DNA from: Acinetobacter kyonggiensis
GTDB taxonomy: Bacteria; Pseudomonadota; Gammaproteobacteria; Pseudomonadales; Moraxellaceae
NCBI RefSeq assembly: GCF_900107285.1
Contig: NZ_FNPK01000013.1
Coordinates: 1-64,000, forward strand
Length of the DNA: 64,000 bases
Reading direction: 5' to 3'
The translations under genes and the position numbers were made by a program. The notes under the pieces were generated by a model. The model ran no database searches, was not told the origin of the DNA, and saw nothing but the letters and a program-made list of their open reading frames with translations. This document shows positions 26,213 to 35,193 of the stretch, piece after piece; the stretch's first letter is position 1, and every line of letters begins with the position of its first letter.

Positions 26213-26445
26213 ACAATATCCTTTTTTATGACTTTAAATTTGTTATGCTTTTTCGATTTTAATGATTAATTGTTGAAGTGCAATGACCAGAACGAATCAG
26301 ATCAAATGAGTTTTTTAGCCAACCTGATGGAATTGTGCTGTGATTAGCCATGCTGTTTATTTTTGTCTTTTTTAGCCGTGTGTTTGCTCGCTTTCAATTA
26401 GACTGCATCTTCAATATTTGTGCTTGATTATATGGGGTAAAGAGA

Positions 26446-27543
26446 ATGATAAAACTAAAAAGTCGCTCTGCTGTCATTTTGTTAGTGTTGTCTTTATTCG
26501 GTTGTGATTCATCTGGTGGTGATCTTGGAAAAAATAATGTTGCAGAGAGCAAAAATAAAATGAGTCAGACTTATTCGAATCAGGTGGCTAATGACAAAAT
26601 GCTGTTGGTCTTGTCTGCGCCATCCATCCATGATCCTTACTACACATCAGCATTTCAACGCATTGTCGATTTCCAAATTAATTATGCAAAATCCATTTTG
26701 GGAAATGATAATGTGGTGATTTTGGTCGATGAAGACACTAAACCTTATTTTACAGGCAAAGTCCCCGAAGATATTTTACTGGTGGATGATGTGCGTGATA
26801 TTTGGATGCGTGACTTCACCACGGTTAATCCAAAGCAGCCTGTGCAATTTACCTATACGTGGGCTTCGATGAGCCAGAAGCAAAGTCAGGAAGTGCAAAA
26901 AAGTTTTAGTCGTTTTGCAGATCGTTATCAGATTCAAAGAGCCAAAACAGATTTAATGATTGATGGTGGCAATCTTGTCGATGATTATGCAGGTCGTGTG
27001 ATCACAACCACTCGGTTTATGGAAGATAATGAACTCAGTTATGATGAAGCCAAACAAGAATTAAAAACCACTTTGGGTGCGCGAGAAGTTGCAATTTTAG
27101 AACCCGATGAAGAAGTGCTTGCCCATTCCGATGGCATGGTCAGTTGGGTGGATAAAAACACACTACTGGTCAATGATTACTCAAAAACACCATCATTTAG
27201 AACCGTGGTCATGGATGAGCTAAGATCTTCATTTCCATCAGCAAAAATAGTTGAAGTCCCTGTTGAATATAAAACCAATCCCAAAGGACAATGGGACGGA
27301 TTTGAATCTGCTTGTGGGGTCAATCTCAACTCAACCGTGACTTATAATAATATTTATGTACCAACCTTTAATATGCCACATGATCAAAAAGCATTGAGCA
27401 TTATCAAGCAGAATACTACTAAAAAAGTGATTCCGATCAATGCGGAAAGTGTTTGTCCTATGGGTGGCAGCGTACGTTGTCTGACTTGGCAAGTCACAGG
27501 TGAGAATGCAGTAAAATTAATTACTGCTGCGAGAGAAAGATAA
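26446..27543 (+). CDS. Agmatine deiminase-family lipoprotein
   Basis: 365 aa. The N-terminus is a lipoprotein signal (L-L-V-L-S-L-F-G-C near 12-20), so it is exported, unlike cytoplasmic AguA. The guanidino-group hydrolase fold shows D-I-W-M-R-D-F, D-G-G-N, a H-S-D-G-M-V-S-W histidine motif and a C-terminal G-G-S-V-R-C-L-T cysteine in the position of the catalytic Cys. Agmatine deiminases give N-carbamoylputrescine; the related PPAD group acts on C-terminal arginine of peptides. Substrate is therefore open. No putrescine pathway gene is adjacent. Confidence 0.85.
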   Translation: MIKLKSRSAVILLVLSLFGCDSSGGDLGKNNVAESKNKMSQTYSNQVANDKMLLVLSAPSIHDPYYTSAFQRIVDFQINYAKSILGNDNVVILVDEDTKPYFTGKVPEDILLVDDVRDIWMRDFTTVNPKQPVQFTYTWASMSQKQSQEVQKSFSRFADRYQIQRAKTDLMIDGGNLVDDYAGRVITTTRFMEDNELSYDEAKQELKTTLGAREVAILEPDEEVLAHSDGMVSWVDKNTLLVNDYSKTPSFRTVVMDELRSSFPSAKIVEVPVEYKTNPKGQWDGFESACGVNLNSTVTYNNIYVPTFNMPHDQKALSIIKQNTTKKVIPINAESVCPMGGSVRCLTWQVTGENAVKLITAARER

Positions 27544-27628
27544 TAATTTGAATAACTTGCATCTGATGCTTCACAGGCAGATGCAAGTTCGTTAAACTCG
27601 CCTGCCATTTTTATTATGCTGATAAAAA

Positions 27629-28171
27629 ATGAAATTTATTAATATTATTGGTACCACAGGCTCAGGAAAAACCACTTTTGCTCGTCAATTGGCACACCAG
27701 ATCAAGCTAGAACATATTGAATTGGATAATTTATTATGGCTGGACGATTGGCAGGAATCAGCAGATGAAGCATTCTTTTGCAAGCTTAAATCGAGTATGG
27801 AGGCAGCTGCAACAGGTTGGGTCATTGATAATCTCTATACCCGAAGCATCGAGATGATCTGGTCACAGGTTGATACTGTCATTTGGTTGGATTATTCATT
27901 TTCTCTAAATCTGTATCGTCTGACTAAACGAACTTTATCTCGTGCTCTCAGTCAAAAACCATTATGGGAAGATTCTAATAACAGGGAAAACTGGAAATTG
28001 ATGTTATCCAGAAAATCAATTTTTCTCTGGATGCTTCAGAAATATCCACAAAATAAACAAAGATATGTAGTCATGATGCAAGACTCTAAATATCAACATA
28101 TTCAATTCATTCGTTTAACATCACCCAGACAGGCGCAGGCGTTTTTAAAACGCTTGAGCGATTTCAATTGA
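27629..28171 (+). CDS. P-loop adenylate-kinase-like protein
   Basis: 180 aa. Walker A I-G-T-T-G-S-G-K-T-T lies at the very N-terminus (7-16), followed by E-L-D-N-L-L-W-L-D-D-W, the nucleic or nucleotide kinase-like segment found in small FlaR/DNA-topology-modulation-type P-loop proteins. Basic residues R-L-T-K-R-T-L-S-R near 115 resemble a lid. The substrate is unknown. It ends in a terminator that is split by a mobile element. Confidence 0.78.
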   Translation: MKFINIIGTTGSGKTTFARQLAHQIKLEHIELDNLLWLDDWQESADEAFFCKLKSSMEAAATGWVIDNLYTRSIEMIWSQVDTVIWLDYSFSLNLYRLTKRTLSRALSQKPLWEDSNNRENWKLMLSRKSIFLWMLQKYPQNKQRYVVMMQDSKYQHIQFIRLTSPRQAQAFLKRLSDFN

Positions 28172-28174
28172 AAT

Positions 28175-28565
28175 AAAAAAGCCTGAGTAATACTCATAAT
28201 GCTGATCATTTAAGGGATTTTACAATTAACGCCTTAGCTTTTTAGTTATTCACGACGGAGTCTTATAATTTTAAATCAAATACTTGGAGCTCATCTATTA
28301 CTTTGGATAAGCCCAAATGAGAAGCCTCAAAATATATTTTGAGTTCGCAAGAAAGGCATCTTACGGCGCAGTGCGCCTCACTGCCAAACTCGCCAAATAC
28401 CTTTTATTGATGAAGTAATCGCAGAAACTTTACTGCTTCAAAGTAGTCTTGCCTCAAACAGTTACAGATGACGTTTCCGCGTATCGAATAACATCATGAA
28501 TTTAAAATAAAAATGCCAGTCAATTTCTTAACTGACTGGCATTAGAGTAATACTCAGGCTTTTTT
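28175..28565. terminator. Bidirectional terminator split by an insertion
   Basis: The left arm AAAAAAGCCTGAGTA (28175-28189) and right arm TACTCAGGCTTTTTT (28551-28565) would form a near-perfect hairpin for the convergent P-loop and AraC-family genes if the element and one copy of GAGTAATACTC were removed. The arms are now 361 bp apart. Confidence 0.8.
28196..28544 (+). mobile_element. MITE-like element, family 2, copy A (349 bp)
   Basis: Bounded by an 11-bp direct repeat GAGTAATACTC (28185-28195 and 28545-28555). The termini are imperfect inverted repeats, TAATGCtgaTCAtTTAAG at the left and TAATGCcagTCAgTTAAG read from the right. It aligns with the reverse complement of 54380-54686 along nearly all its length. 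The right end folds alone into ATGCCAGTCA/TGACTGGCAT (28513-28522, 28533-28542), followed on the reverse strand by TTTTATTTT. No coding capacity. A central segment with the perfect palindrome CTCAAAATATATTTTGAG (28326-28343) is missing from copy B. Transposase source unknown. Confidence 0.82.
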
Positions 28566-28581
28566 ATCAATTCATGAAAGA

Positions 28582-29592
28582 TTAATGATAGCCATGTAAT
28601 TGACGGTACAGTCCTGGTGTAACACCTGTCCATTTTTTAAATGCACGGTGGAAGGTACTGGTTTCACTAAAGCCAACTTGTTGTGCCACATCTTCTAAGG
28701 TTAAGTTTGGATTCAATAACAGATGGATTGCGGCATCACGGCGTAAGGCATCTTTCACGCCTTGATAACTTTTACCTTCCGCAGCCAAACGACGACGTAA
28801 GGTTTGCGGTGAAAGATAGAGCATCGAAGCGACATCATTCAAGGTTGGCATTTCTTCACCAATTTGGCTCTTTAATACGTCACGAATACGTGAAGTTAAA
28901 GAGTTGGTGTTTTTAAATTTAACCAAAAGCTGAGCAGGCGCAGCTTTCAGGAATTCTTCAAGATTTTCTTCCGTTTGGCGAAGCGGTAAATCTAGATAGT
29001 CGGCAGCAAAGGTAATTTCGGTACGCTGTGCATCAAATTGCATGACAGGTGCAAAGAACAACGCATCGTATTCATCTGCATGCGCAGGACGAGGGTAGCC
29101 AAAATGCACGCGTTCTAAAGGCAGGCGGCGTTCAATCAACCAAGAAGCTAGACCATGCCAAATCATCAGCATACTTTCGGTAATGAAGTGATCGGGGTCC
29201 ATACTTTTGGGAATGAGTGGAACAAGGCGTGCTTCGTGTTTGTCACGCTCCAGTGTTACCGACCATTCATCACCAAACAGTTTATAAAACTGTGATGAAA
29301 GTTCTAAAGCATCTCCTAGCGTTTTTGCGTGGATGATGAGCTGACACATAATGGCAAAAGTGCCTAAACGACGTGGCTGAATATCAAAGCCGACGTGTTC
29401 ATCTTGAGTCACCATCCACAGCATTTTAATAAAACGAGTGTACTGTTCTGGGGAAATACGTGCTTTAGGCTGACGTAATAATTCTGCCTCTATGCCGACA
29501 TGGGACAATAAGGTTTCGACATCCATGCCTAGACGTTTGACACCTGTGAGAGCGGCATTGACGAAGTGGATACTAATCGTATCGCGACTCAT
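28582..29592 (-). CDS. AraC-family transcriptional regulator
   Basis: 336 aa from ATG 29592 (AAGGATTT upstream); an in-frame ATG at 29622 is less well placed. The N-terminal three-quarters match the arabinose-binding-like ligand domain of OruR/ArgR-type AraC regulators (about 20-210). The C-terminal domain has two HTH motifs: V-A-S-M-L-Y-L-S-P-Q-T-L-R-R-R-L (about 252-267) and V-A-Q-Q-V-G-F-S-E-T-S-T-F-H-R-A-F-K-K-W-T-G. It is divergent from the CoA-transferase gene, which it may control. Confidence 0.9.
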   Translation of the reverse strand: MSRDTISIHFVNAALTGVKRLGMDVETLLSHVGIEAELLRQPKARISPEQYTRFIKMLWMVTQDEHVGFDIQPRRLGTFAIMCQLIIHAKTLGDALELSSQFYKLFGDEWSVTLERDKHEARLVPLIPKSMDPDHFITESMLMIWHGLASWLIERRLPLERVHFGYPRPAHADEYDALFFAPVMQFDAQRTEITFAADYLDLPLRQTEENLEEFLKAAPAQLLVKFKNTNSLTSRIRDVLKSQIGEEMPTLNDVASMLYLSPQTLRRRLAAEGKSYQGVKDALRRDAAIHLLLNPNLTLEDVAQQVGFSETSTFHRAFKKWTGVTPGLYRQLHGYH

Positions 29593-29801
29593 GTTAAATC
29601 CTTCAGTCTCTTTTATATTCACTTTAGTTGACCTAAATGACGCTAAAAATTATTTGAATAGCAATTTACAATGGGTATTTTGCCTTGTTTACATCTTAAA
29701 TTGCCGAAATGATCAAGGTAAATGGCTGAACATGACATTGTTTTATGACTTTTATATTTCTAATATGGATAAAAAATCAACATAGAGTGAGTAAAAATAA
29801 C

Positions 29802-30920
29802 ATGGATACAGCTTTAAAGGGATTGAAAGTCCTCGATTTTTCCACACTTTTACCGGGACCATTTGCCACATTGTATTTAGCCGATCTAGGTGCAGAAGTG
29901 ATTCATGTCGAATCGCCTTCACGCCCAGATCTGATTCGTATCTTCCCGCCTTATGCCAATGGACAAGCAACTTCACATAGTTATTTGAATCGTAATAAGA
30001 AATCTATAGCCTTAGATTTAAAAGATCCGCAAAACATAGAACTGATTAAAAGTAAAATTGCTGATTTTGATATTGTGGTGGAGCAGTTTAGGCCCGAAGT
30101 GATGAAACGACTGGGTTTGGATTATTCTACGCTCGCAAAAATTAACCCACGATTGATTTATTGTTCCATTACAGGCTATGGGCAAACAGGACTTTATAAA
30201 GATAAGGCCGGTCATGACATTAATTATCTCGCCCTTTCTGGGATTGTCGGGCATAGCGGTCGACAAGACAGTGGCCCACCGCCGATGGGCATTCAAATTG
30301 CTGATATTGCGGGCGGTTCTTTGCATGCGGTGATTGCTATTTTATCTGCGGTGATTGAGCGTCAACGCAGTGGGCAAGGGCAGTATATTGATATCTCAAT
30401 GACCGATTGTGTGGCCACTTTAAATAGCATGGCAGCAGCAGCAGTTTTAGCTGGGGAAACCAAACAGTATGCAGAACAATCACATTTAAATGGCGCGACC
30501 TATTATGACTATTATCAGACCCTTGATGGTCGATATTTATCGGTAGGCAGTATTGAACCACAGTTTATGTCGGGGTTAGCCACCATTTTAGAGCTTCCTA
30601 TCCTTTTAGAAAAAGGTGCTTCTTTTGATGCAACCGATCAAAAATTAGTGAAGCAAGCGCTACAAGAAAAAATTAAAACCAAGACATGTACGGAATGGAC
30701 ATCCATTTTTGCACAACTAGATGTATGCGTAGAACCCGTTTTGCAATTAGATGAAGCATTAAACTCTGCATTGGCAAAACAACGGCAATGGGTGATTGAT
30801 GTTCCTCTTGCTGAGCAAAGTACACAGACAGAACCTCAGTTAGCATGTCCGATTAAATTTTCACGCTCAAAAATGAGCTACAAACATATTGGCAAAAAAT
30901 TAGGCGAAGATTCTTTTTAA
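29802..30920 (+). CDS. CaiB/BaiF family CoA-transferase
   Basis: 372 aa from ATG 29802, where the family homology begins (G-L-K-V-L-D-F-S-T-L-L-P-G-P); upstream codons are not typical. Class III CoA-transferase features include A-E-V-I-H-V-E near 33-39, the L-N-R-N-K-K-S segment and the catalytic Asp region G-H-D-I-N-Y near 146. The group contains alpha-methylacyl-CoA racemase and formyl- or carnitine-CoA transferases. Divergent orientation from the AraC-family gene, 210 bp apart, suggests a regulated lipid or acid catabolic step. Confidence 0.88.
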   Translation: MDTALKGLKVLDFSTLLPGPFATLYLADLGAEVIHVESPSRPDLIRIFPPYANGQATSHSYLNRNKKSIALDLKDPQNIELIKSKIADFDIVVEQFRPEVMKRLGLDYSTLAKINPRLIYCSITGYGQTGLYKDKAGHDINYLALSGIVGHSGRQDSGPPPMGIQIADIAGGSLHAVIAILSAVIERQRSGQGQYIDISMTDCVATLNSMAAAAVLAGETKQYAEQSHLNGATYYDYYQTLDGRYLSVGSIEPQFMSGLATILELPILLEKGASFDATDQKLVKQALQEKIKTKTCTEWTSIFAQLDVCVEPVLQLDEALNSALAKQRQWVIDVPLAEQSTQTEPQLACPIKFSRSKMSYKHIGKKLGEDSF

Positions 30921-31037
30921 ATATCACAATGTGATAAAATATCGCCAAATTTAAACAAAAAACAACAAAAAAAATCATTATTCACAAATAATAGGCGTAA
31001 CCTATACATAGGTTACATATTGTTGAAAAGGTCACTA

Positions 31038-32306
31038 ATGATGAATAAATATAGTAGGAAAATATTTTTTGGAATTAGCTTTTTAGCAGTCAGTTGTGCA
31101 ATACAGAGTACTTTTGCTAATCGTACTTTTTCATCTGAAAGCCCTTGGATGTTCGGTGACTGGAATGGTCAACGTACTGAATTACAGACGAAAGGTTATG
31201 ATTTTAGCCTAGGTTATACGGGTGAAATGGCAACCTTGCTTGATGCAAGGCATGCTTCCAGCCATGGCACTGAATATGCAGATCAATTCGCGATTGGTGC
31301 TCATTTCGATTTAAACAAAATCTTAGGGTGGCAAGATACTGAAGCACAAATTACCGTGACTGAGCGTAATGGTCGTTCACTTTCACAAACTTCAGATGCT
31401 TTAAATGGTCAATCTACGGGTGTTGAAAATGGTCATTTAAGCTCGACCCAAGAAGTCTGGGGGCGTGGACAAACTTGGCGTTTAACTGATTTTTGGATCA
31501 AGAAAAAATTCTTAGATCAAAAATTAGATGTGAAAGTGGGGCGTTTTGGTGAAGGTGAAGACTTTAATAGTTTTGACTGTGATTTCCAGAATTTGGCTCT
31601 TTGTGGTTCGCAAGTGGGTAACTGGGTCGGTGATCAGTGGTACAACTGGCCAGTCAGCCAATGGGCTGCACGGGTGAAATATAACGTCACTCCAGACCTT
31701 TATGCACAGCTGGGTGCATACGAATACAATCCTGAAAATTTAGAGCGCGGTAAAGGCTTTAACCTCAGCACTGATGGTTCTCATGGTGCCATTATTCCTA
31801 CGGAACTGGTTTGGACACCGAAAACAGGTGAACAAAAACTTCCGGGTGAATACCGTGCTGGCTATTACTACAGCACAGCCGATGCGGTGGTGATTGGTCA
31901 TCAAGATCAAAAAGATCAACACCAAGGTGGTTGGCTTGTTGCGAAGCAACAATTAACGGCACATAAAGGTGATGTCTCTCGTGGTCTCACTGGTTTTGTC
32001 AACGTAACTGTGCATGATTCAGCAACCAACAACGTTAGCGATATGCAAAATATCGGTCTGGTTTATAAAGGTGCGATGGATTCACGTCCTAAAGACGAAA
32101 TGGCTTTCGGTCTTGCACGTATCAATCTGAACGATGATCTGAATGATGGTCGTAACGAAGAATATGATGCAGAAGTTTACTACGGTTTACATGCAACCAA
32201 TTGGTTAACCATTCGTCCGAATGTTCAATATATTCGTCATGTCGGTGCATATAAGAATGGCGAAAATGCTTGGGTGGGCGGGGTTAAGTTTCAAACAGCA
32301 TTCTAG
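31038..32306 (+). CDS. Carbohydrate-selective porin, OprB family
   Basis: 422 aa from ATG 31038, with AAAAGG six bases upstream. A signal peptide (K-I-F-F-G-I-S-F-L-A-V-S, cleavage near S-T-F-A) is followed by the OprB start, S-P-W-M-F-G-D-W-N-G-Q-R, and many amphipathic strands ending in an aromatic C-terminal residue (G-V-K-F-Q-T-A-F), as outer-membrane beta-barrels require. OprB porins admit glucose. The next gene is membrane glucose dehydrogenase, so the pair brings glucose to and oxidises it in the periplasm. Confidence 0.92.
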   Translation: MMNKYSRKIFFGISFLAVSCAIQSTFANRTFSSESPWMFGDWNGQRTELQTKGYDFSLGYTGEMATLLDARHASSHGTEYADQFAIGAHFDLNKILGWQDTEAQITVTERNGRSLSQTSDALNGQSTGVENGHLSSTQEVWGRGQTWRLTDFWIKKKFLDQKLDVKVGRFGEGEDFNSFDCDFQNLALCGSQVGNWVGDQWYNWPVSQWAARVKYNVTPDLYAQLGAYEYNPENLERGKGFNLSTDGSHGAIIPTELVWTPKTGEQKLPGEYRAGYYYSTADAVVIGHQDQKDQHQGGWLVAKQQLTAHKGDVSRGLTGFVNVTVHDSATNNVSDMQNIGLVYKGAMDSRPKDEMAFGLARINLNDDLNDGRNEEYDAEVYYGLHATNWLTIRPNVQYIRHVGAYKNGENAWVGGVKFQTAF

Positions 32307-32420
32307 TTTGTAGATAATAAATACTTGAGTAACAACTGAAGCCTTGAGTTTTTTACGCTTTCAGACATGCTATATCGGTAGCCTTAGGTATTTAAAATCT
32401 AAAAACTAATAAAAAAAGCT

Positions 32421-32450
32421 GCTCATACTTGTTCACAAGTATGAGCTTTT
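32421..32450 (+). terminator. Terminator between oprB-like gene and gcd
   Basis: An 11-bp stem GCTCATACTTG/CAAGTATGAGC with loop TTCA (32421-32431, 32436-32446), then TTTT. It lies 31 bp before the gcd start, so gcd probably depends on read-through or a promoter overlapping the hairpin. Confidence 0.82.
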
Positions 32451-32481
32451 CAATTAAGAATTTTAGAAATAGGTGGTTAAT

Positions 32482-34884
32482 ATGAATACTCCATCTTCAG
32501 GTTCAGGTTTAAAAACGATTTTAGCCATTGTTGCTATCATTTTCGGTTTAGTCCTGCTGATTGGAGGAATTTATCTTGCAGTGCTTGGTGGGTCTTGGTA
32601 CTACATCATTGCAGGTTTATTCTTCATCGCTACTGCAATTTTATTGCAAAAATTAAAAAGCTCGGCATTGATTGTGTATGCAATATTTGTATTGGGTACA
32701 GTGGTATGGGGCTTATGGGAAGTGGGTTCTGACTTCTTTGCATTGGCTCCTCGTTTAGATATTTTAGGTTTATTTGGTCTTTTATTGTTAATTCCAGCAG
32801 TCACTCGTGGTTTTAACAATACCAAAGGTGCAAAAATTGCCCTGACGGGTACATTGGCCATCACTATTGCAGTGATGATCTATGCGGTATTTAATGACCC
32901 GCAAGAAATTCGCGGGGAATTAACGACCAAGCAGCCTGCCACTGCTCAGCCGATTCCGGGTATTGCTGACGCGGACTGGCCAGCCTATGGTCGTACTCAG
33001 TCGGGTCTACGTTATTCGCCATTAAATAAAATTAATTCAGAGAACGTGAAAGACTTAAAAGTCGCTTGGACGTATAACACAGGCGATTTTAAAACTAAAA
33101 ATGACTCAGGTGAAACCACCAATCAGGTGACGCCAATTAAAGTTGGCGACAATATGTACATCTGTACAACACACCAAAAATTGGTTGCGCTGGATCCGAC
33201 AACGGGTCAGGCGAAATGGACATTTGATCCGAAATTAAAAGCGGATAAAACCTTCCAACATTTAACCTGTCGCGGTGTTTCGTATTTTGATGCGAGCAAT
33301 ACAGCAGGTTTCGAAACCAGTTTAGCTGCGAAGAAAACCACTTCAGCAGAATGCCCTCAAAAAATCATTTTACCTGTCAATGATGGTCGCCTTGTTGCGA
33401 TCAATGCCAAAACGGGTCAAGCATGTACAGATTTTGGTAAAAATGGTGAAGTTGATTTACAAAAAGACATGCCATTCCCTTATCCGGGCGGGTATATCCC
33501 AACGTCACCGCCAGTGATTACTGGTACAACCATTATTATTGCCGGTTCAACCACAGATAACTATTCAACTGAAGAGCCATCGGGTGTGATCCGTGGTTAT
33601 GATGTCAATACGGGTGAACTTCTTTGGGTCTTTGATACGGGCGCGGAAGATCCAAATGCCATTCCTGCACCGGGTCAAAAATATGTTCAAAATTCGCCAA
33701 ACGCATGGGCACCTTTAGCTTATGACGCGAAGTTGGATATTGTATATGTACCTACGGGTGTCGGTACGCCTGATATTTGGGGCGGGAACCGTACTGAGTT
33801 GCATGAGCGTTATGCAAACTCGATGTTGGCGATCAATGCGACAACAGGTAAATTGGTATGGAACTTCCAAACCACGCATCATGATTTGTGGGATATGGAC
33901 GTACCATCTCAACCGACATTGACCGATATTAAAGACAAATCTGGGAATTTGGTTCCTGCAATTTATGTGTTGACTAAAACGGGGAATGTCTTTGTTCTAG
34001 ACCGTCGTACTGGTGCAGCAATTGTTCCAATTACTGAGAAACCTGTGCCACAAACGGTAAAACGTGGTCCACAAACCAAAGGTGAACGTTATGCTGCTAC
34101 ACAACCGTTCTCTGATTTTGATCTTGCACCGAAAGAAAAATTAACGGATAAACAAATGTGGGGTGCCACCATGTTTGACCAATTGATCTGCCGTGTGTCT
34201 TTCCATAAATTGAACTACGATGGCATTTATACTCCACCTTCTGAAAATGGGACTTTGGTGTTCCCGGGTAATTTAGGTGTGTTTGAATGGGGCGGCATGT
34301 CAGTCAACCCAGACCGTCAAATTGCCGTAATGAATCCAATTGGCTTACCATTTGTATCTAAACTGATTCCAGCTGATCCGAACCGTCCAAAAACGGCCAA
34401 AGGCGCGGGCACTGAAGCGGGTGTTCAGCCAATGTATGGTGTGCCTTACGGTGTGGAAATCAGTGCGTTCTTGTCTCCATTCGGTTTGCCATGTAAGCAA
34501 CCTGCTTGGGGCTATGTGGCTGGTGTCGATTTAAATACTCATGAAGTGGCTTGGAAACGTCGTATTGGTACAATTCGTGACAGTATGCCGGGTATTCCGT
34601 TACCGCCATTTAAAATGGGTGTGCCAATGCTTGGCGGTTCAATTTCTACTGCGGGTAACGTAATGTTTGTTGGTGGTACTCAGGATGATTACATTCGTGC
34701 AATCAATGTGACCAATGGTGATGAACTTTGGAAAGGTCGTTTGCCAGCAGGTGGACAAGCAACCCCAATGACCTATGAAAGCAACGGTAAACAATACGTG
34801 GTGATTATGGCGGGTGGACATGGTTCATTTGGCACCAAGATGGGTGATGCTTTAGTGGCTTATGCGTTACCCGATCAAAAATAA
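32482..34884 (+). CDS. gcd: Membrane-bound PQQ-dependent glucose dehydrogenase
   Basis: 800 aa from ATG 32482, which has AGGTGG five bases before it. Five N-terminal membrane helices (about 8-145) precede a large periplasmic eight-bladed quinoprotein domain starting at D-W-P-A-Y-G-R-T-Q-S-G-L-R-Y-S-P-L. Further family motifs are T-T-H-H-D-L-W-D-M-D and G-A-T-M-F-D-Q-L. The enzyme oxidises glucose to gluconolactone with PQQ and passes electrons to ubiquinone. No PQQ biosynthesis gene lies in the window. The porin gene upstream supports the function. Confidence 0.97.
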   Translation: MNTPSSGSGLKTILAIVAIIFGLVLLIGGIYLAVLGGSWYYIIAGLFFIATAILLQKLKSSALIVYAIFVLGTVVWGLWEVGSDFFALAPRLDILGLFGLLLLIPAVTRGFNNTKGAKIALTGTLAITIAVMIYAVFNDPQEIRGELTTKQPATAQPIPGIADADWPAYGRTQSGLRYSPLNKINSENVKDLKVAWTYNTGDFKTKNDSGETTNQVTPIKVGDNMYICTTHQKLVALDPTTGQAKWTFDPKLKADKTFQHLTCRGVSYFDASNTAGFETSLAAKKTTSAECPQKIILPVNDGRLVAINAKTGQACTDFGKNGEVDLQKDMPFPYPGGYIPTSPPVITGTTIIIAGSTTDNYSTEEPSGVIRGYDVNTGELLWVFDTGAEDPNAIPAPGQKYVQNSPNAWAPLAYDAKLDIVYVPTGVGTPDIWGGNRTELHERYANSMLAINATTGKLVWNFQTTHHDLWDMDVPSQPTLTDIKDKSGNLVPAIYVLTKTGNVFVLDRRTGAAIVPITEKPVPQTVKRGPQTKGERYAATQPFSDFDLAPKEKLTDKQMWGATMFDQLICRVSFHKLNYDGIYTPPSENGTLVFPGNLGVFEWGGMSVNPDRQIAVMNPIGLPFVSKLIPADPNRPKTAKGAGTEAGVQPMYGVPYGVEISAFLSPFGLPCKQPAWGYVAGVDLNTHEVAWKRRIGTIRDSMPGIPLPPFKMGVPMLGGSISTAGNVMFVGGTQDDYIRAINVTNGDELWKGRLPAGGQATPMTYESNGKQYVVIMAGGHGSFGTKMGDALVAYALPDQK

Positions 34885-34905
34885 TCTGTTGTAAGTAGTT
34901 GATTT

Positions 34906-34929
34906 AAAAGCCTGATTCGTCAGGCTTTT
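34906..34929 (+). terminator. gcd terminator
   Basis: A 10-bp stem AAAAGCCTGA/TCAGGCTTTT with a TTCG loop (34906-34915, 34920-34929), followed by TTTATT. The rest of the 309-bp gap to the reductase gene holds no ORF; a TTGACA (35081-35086) and TATTAA (35106-35111) pair, 19 bp apart, is a possible promoter for the next gene. Confidence 0.9.
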
Positions 34930-35193
34930 TTATTGGTTTTATTCTGTCTTACAATATATTTTCTTATTTAGATTTGAATATTTACGTTGTATATGAGAAA
35001 TAATGATAAACAAGTGAAAAGAACATCAAATCGAATAAAGGCGGCAGGATTTTGCTGTATCCCACGATATCTGTGAAATATTGACACCCTTATCAATAAA
35101 ACCGCTATTAAATATGTAAAAAACGCATTTTGTTGATAGGTTAAATCTCGTTATGCTGTGCATCGTTATAATAGAAACTACTAGCCGTACGCC

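Noticed and set aside
31038..34884. Porin plus gcd as one operon
   Set aside because: A strong hairpin with T run at 32421-32450 lies between them, so simple co-transcription is not supported, though read-through cannot be excluded.
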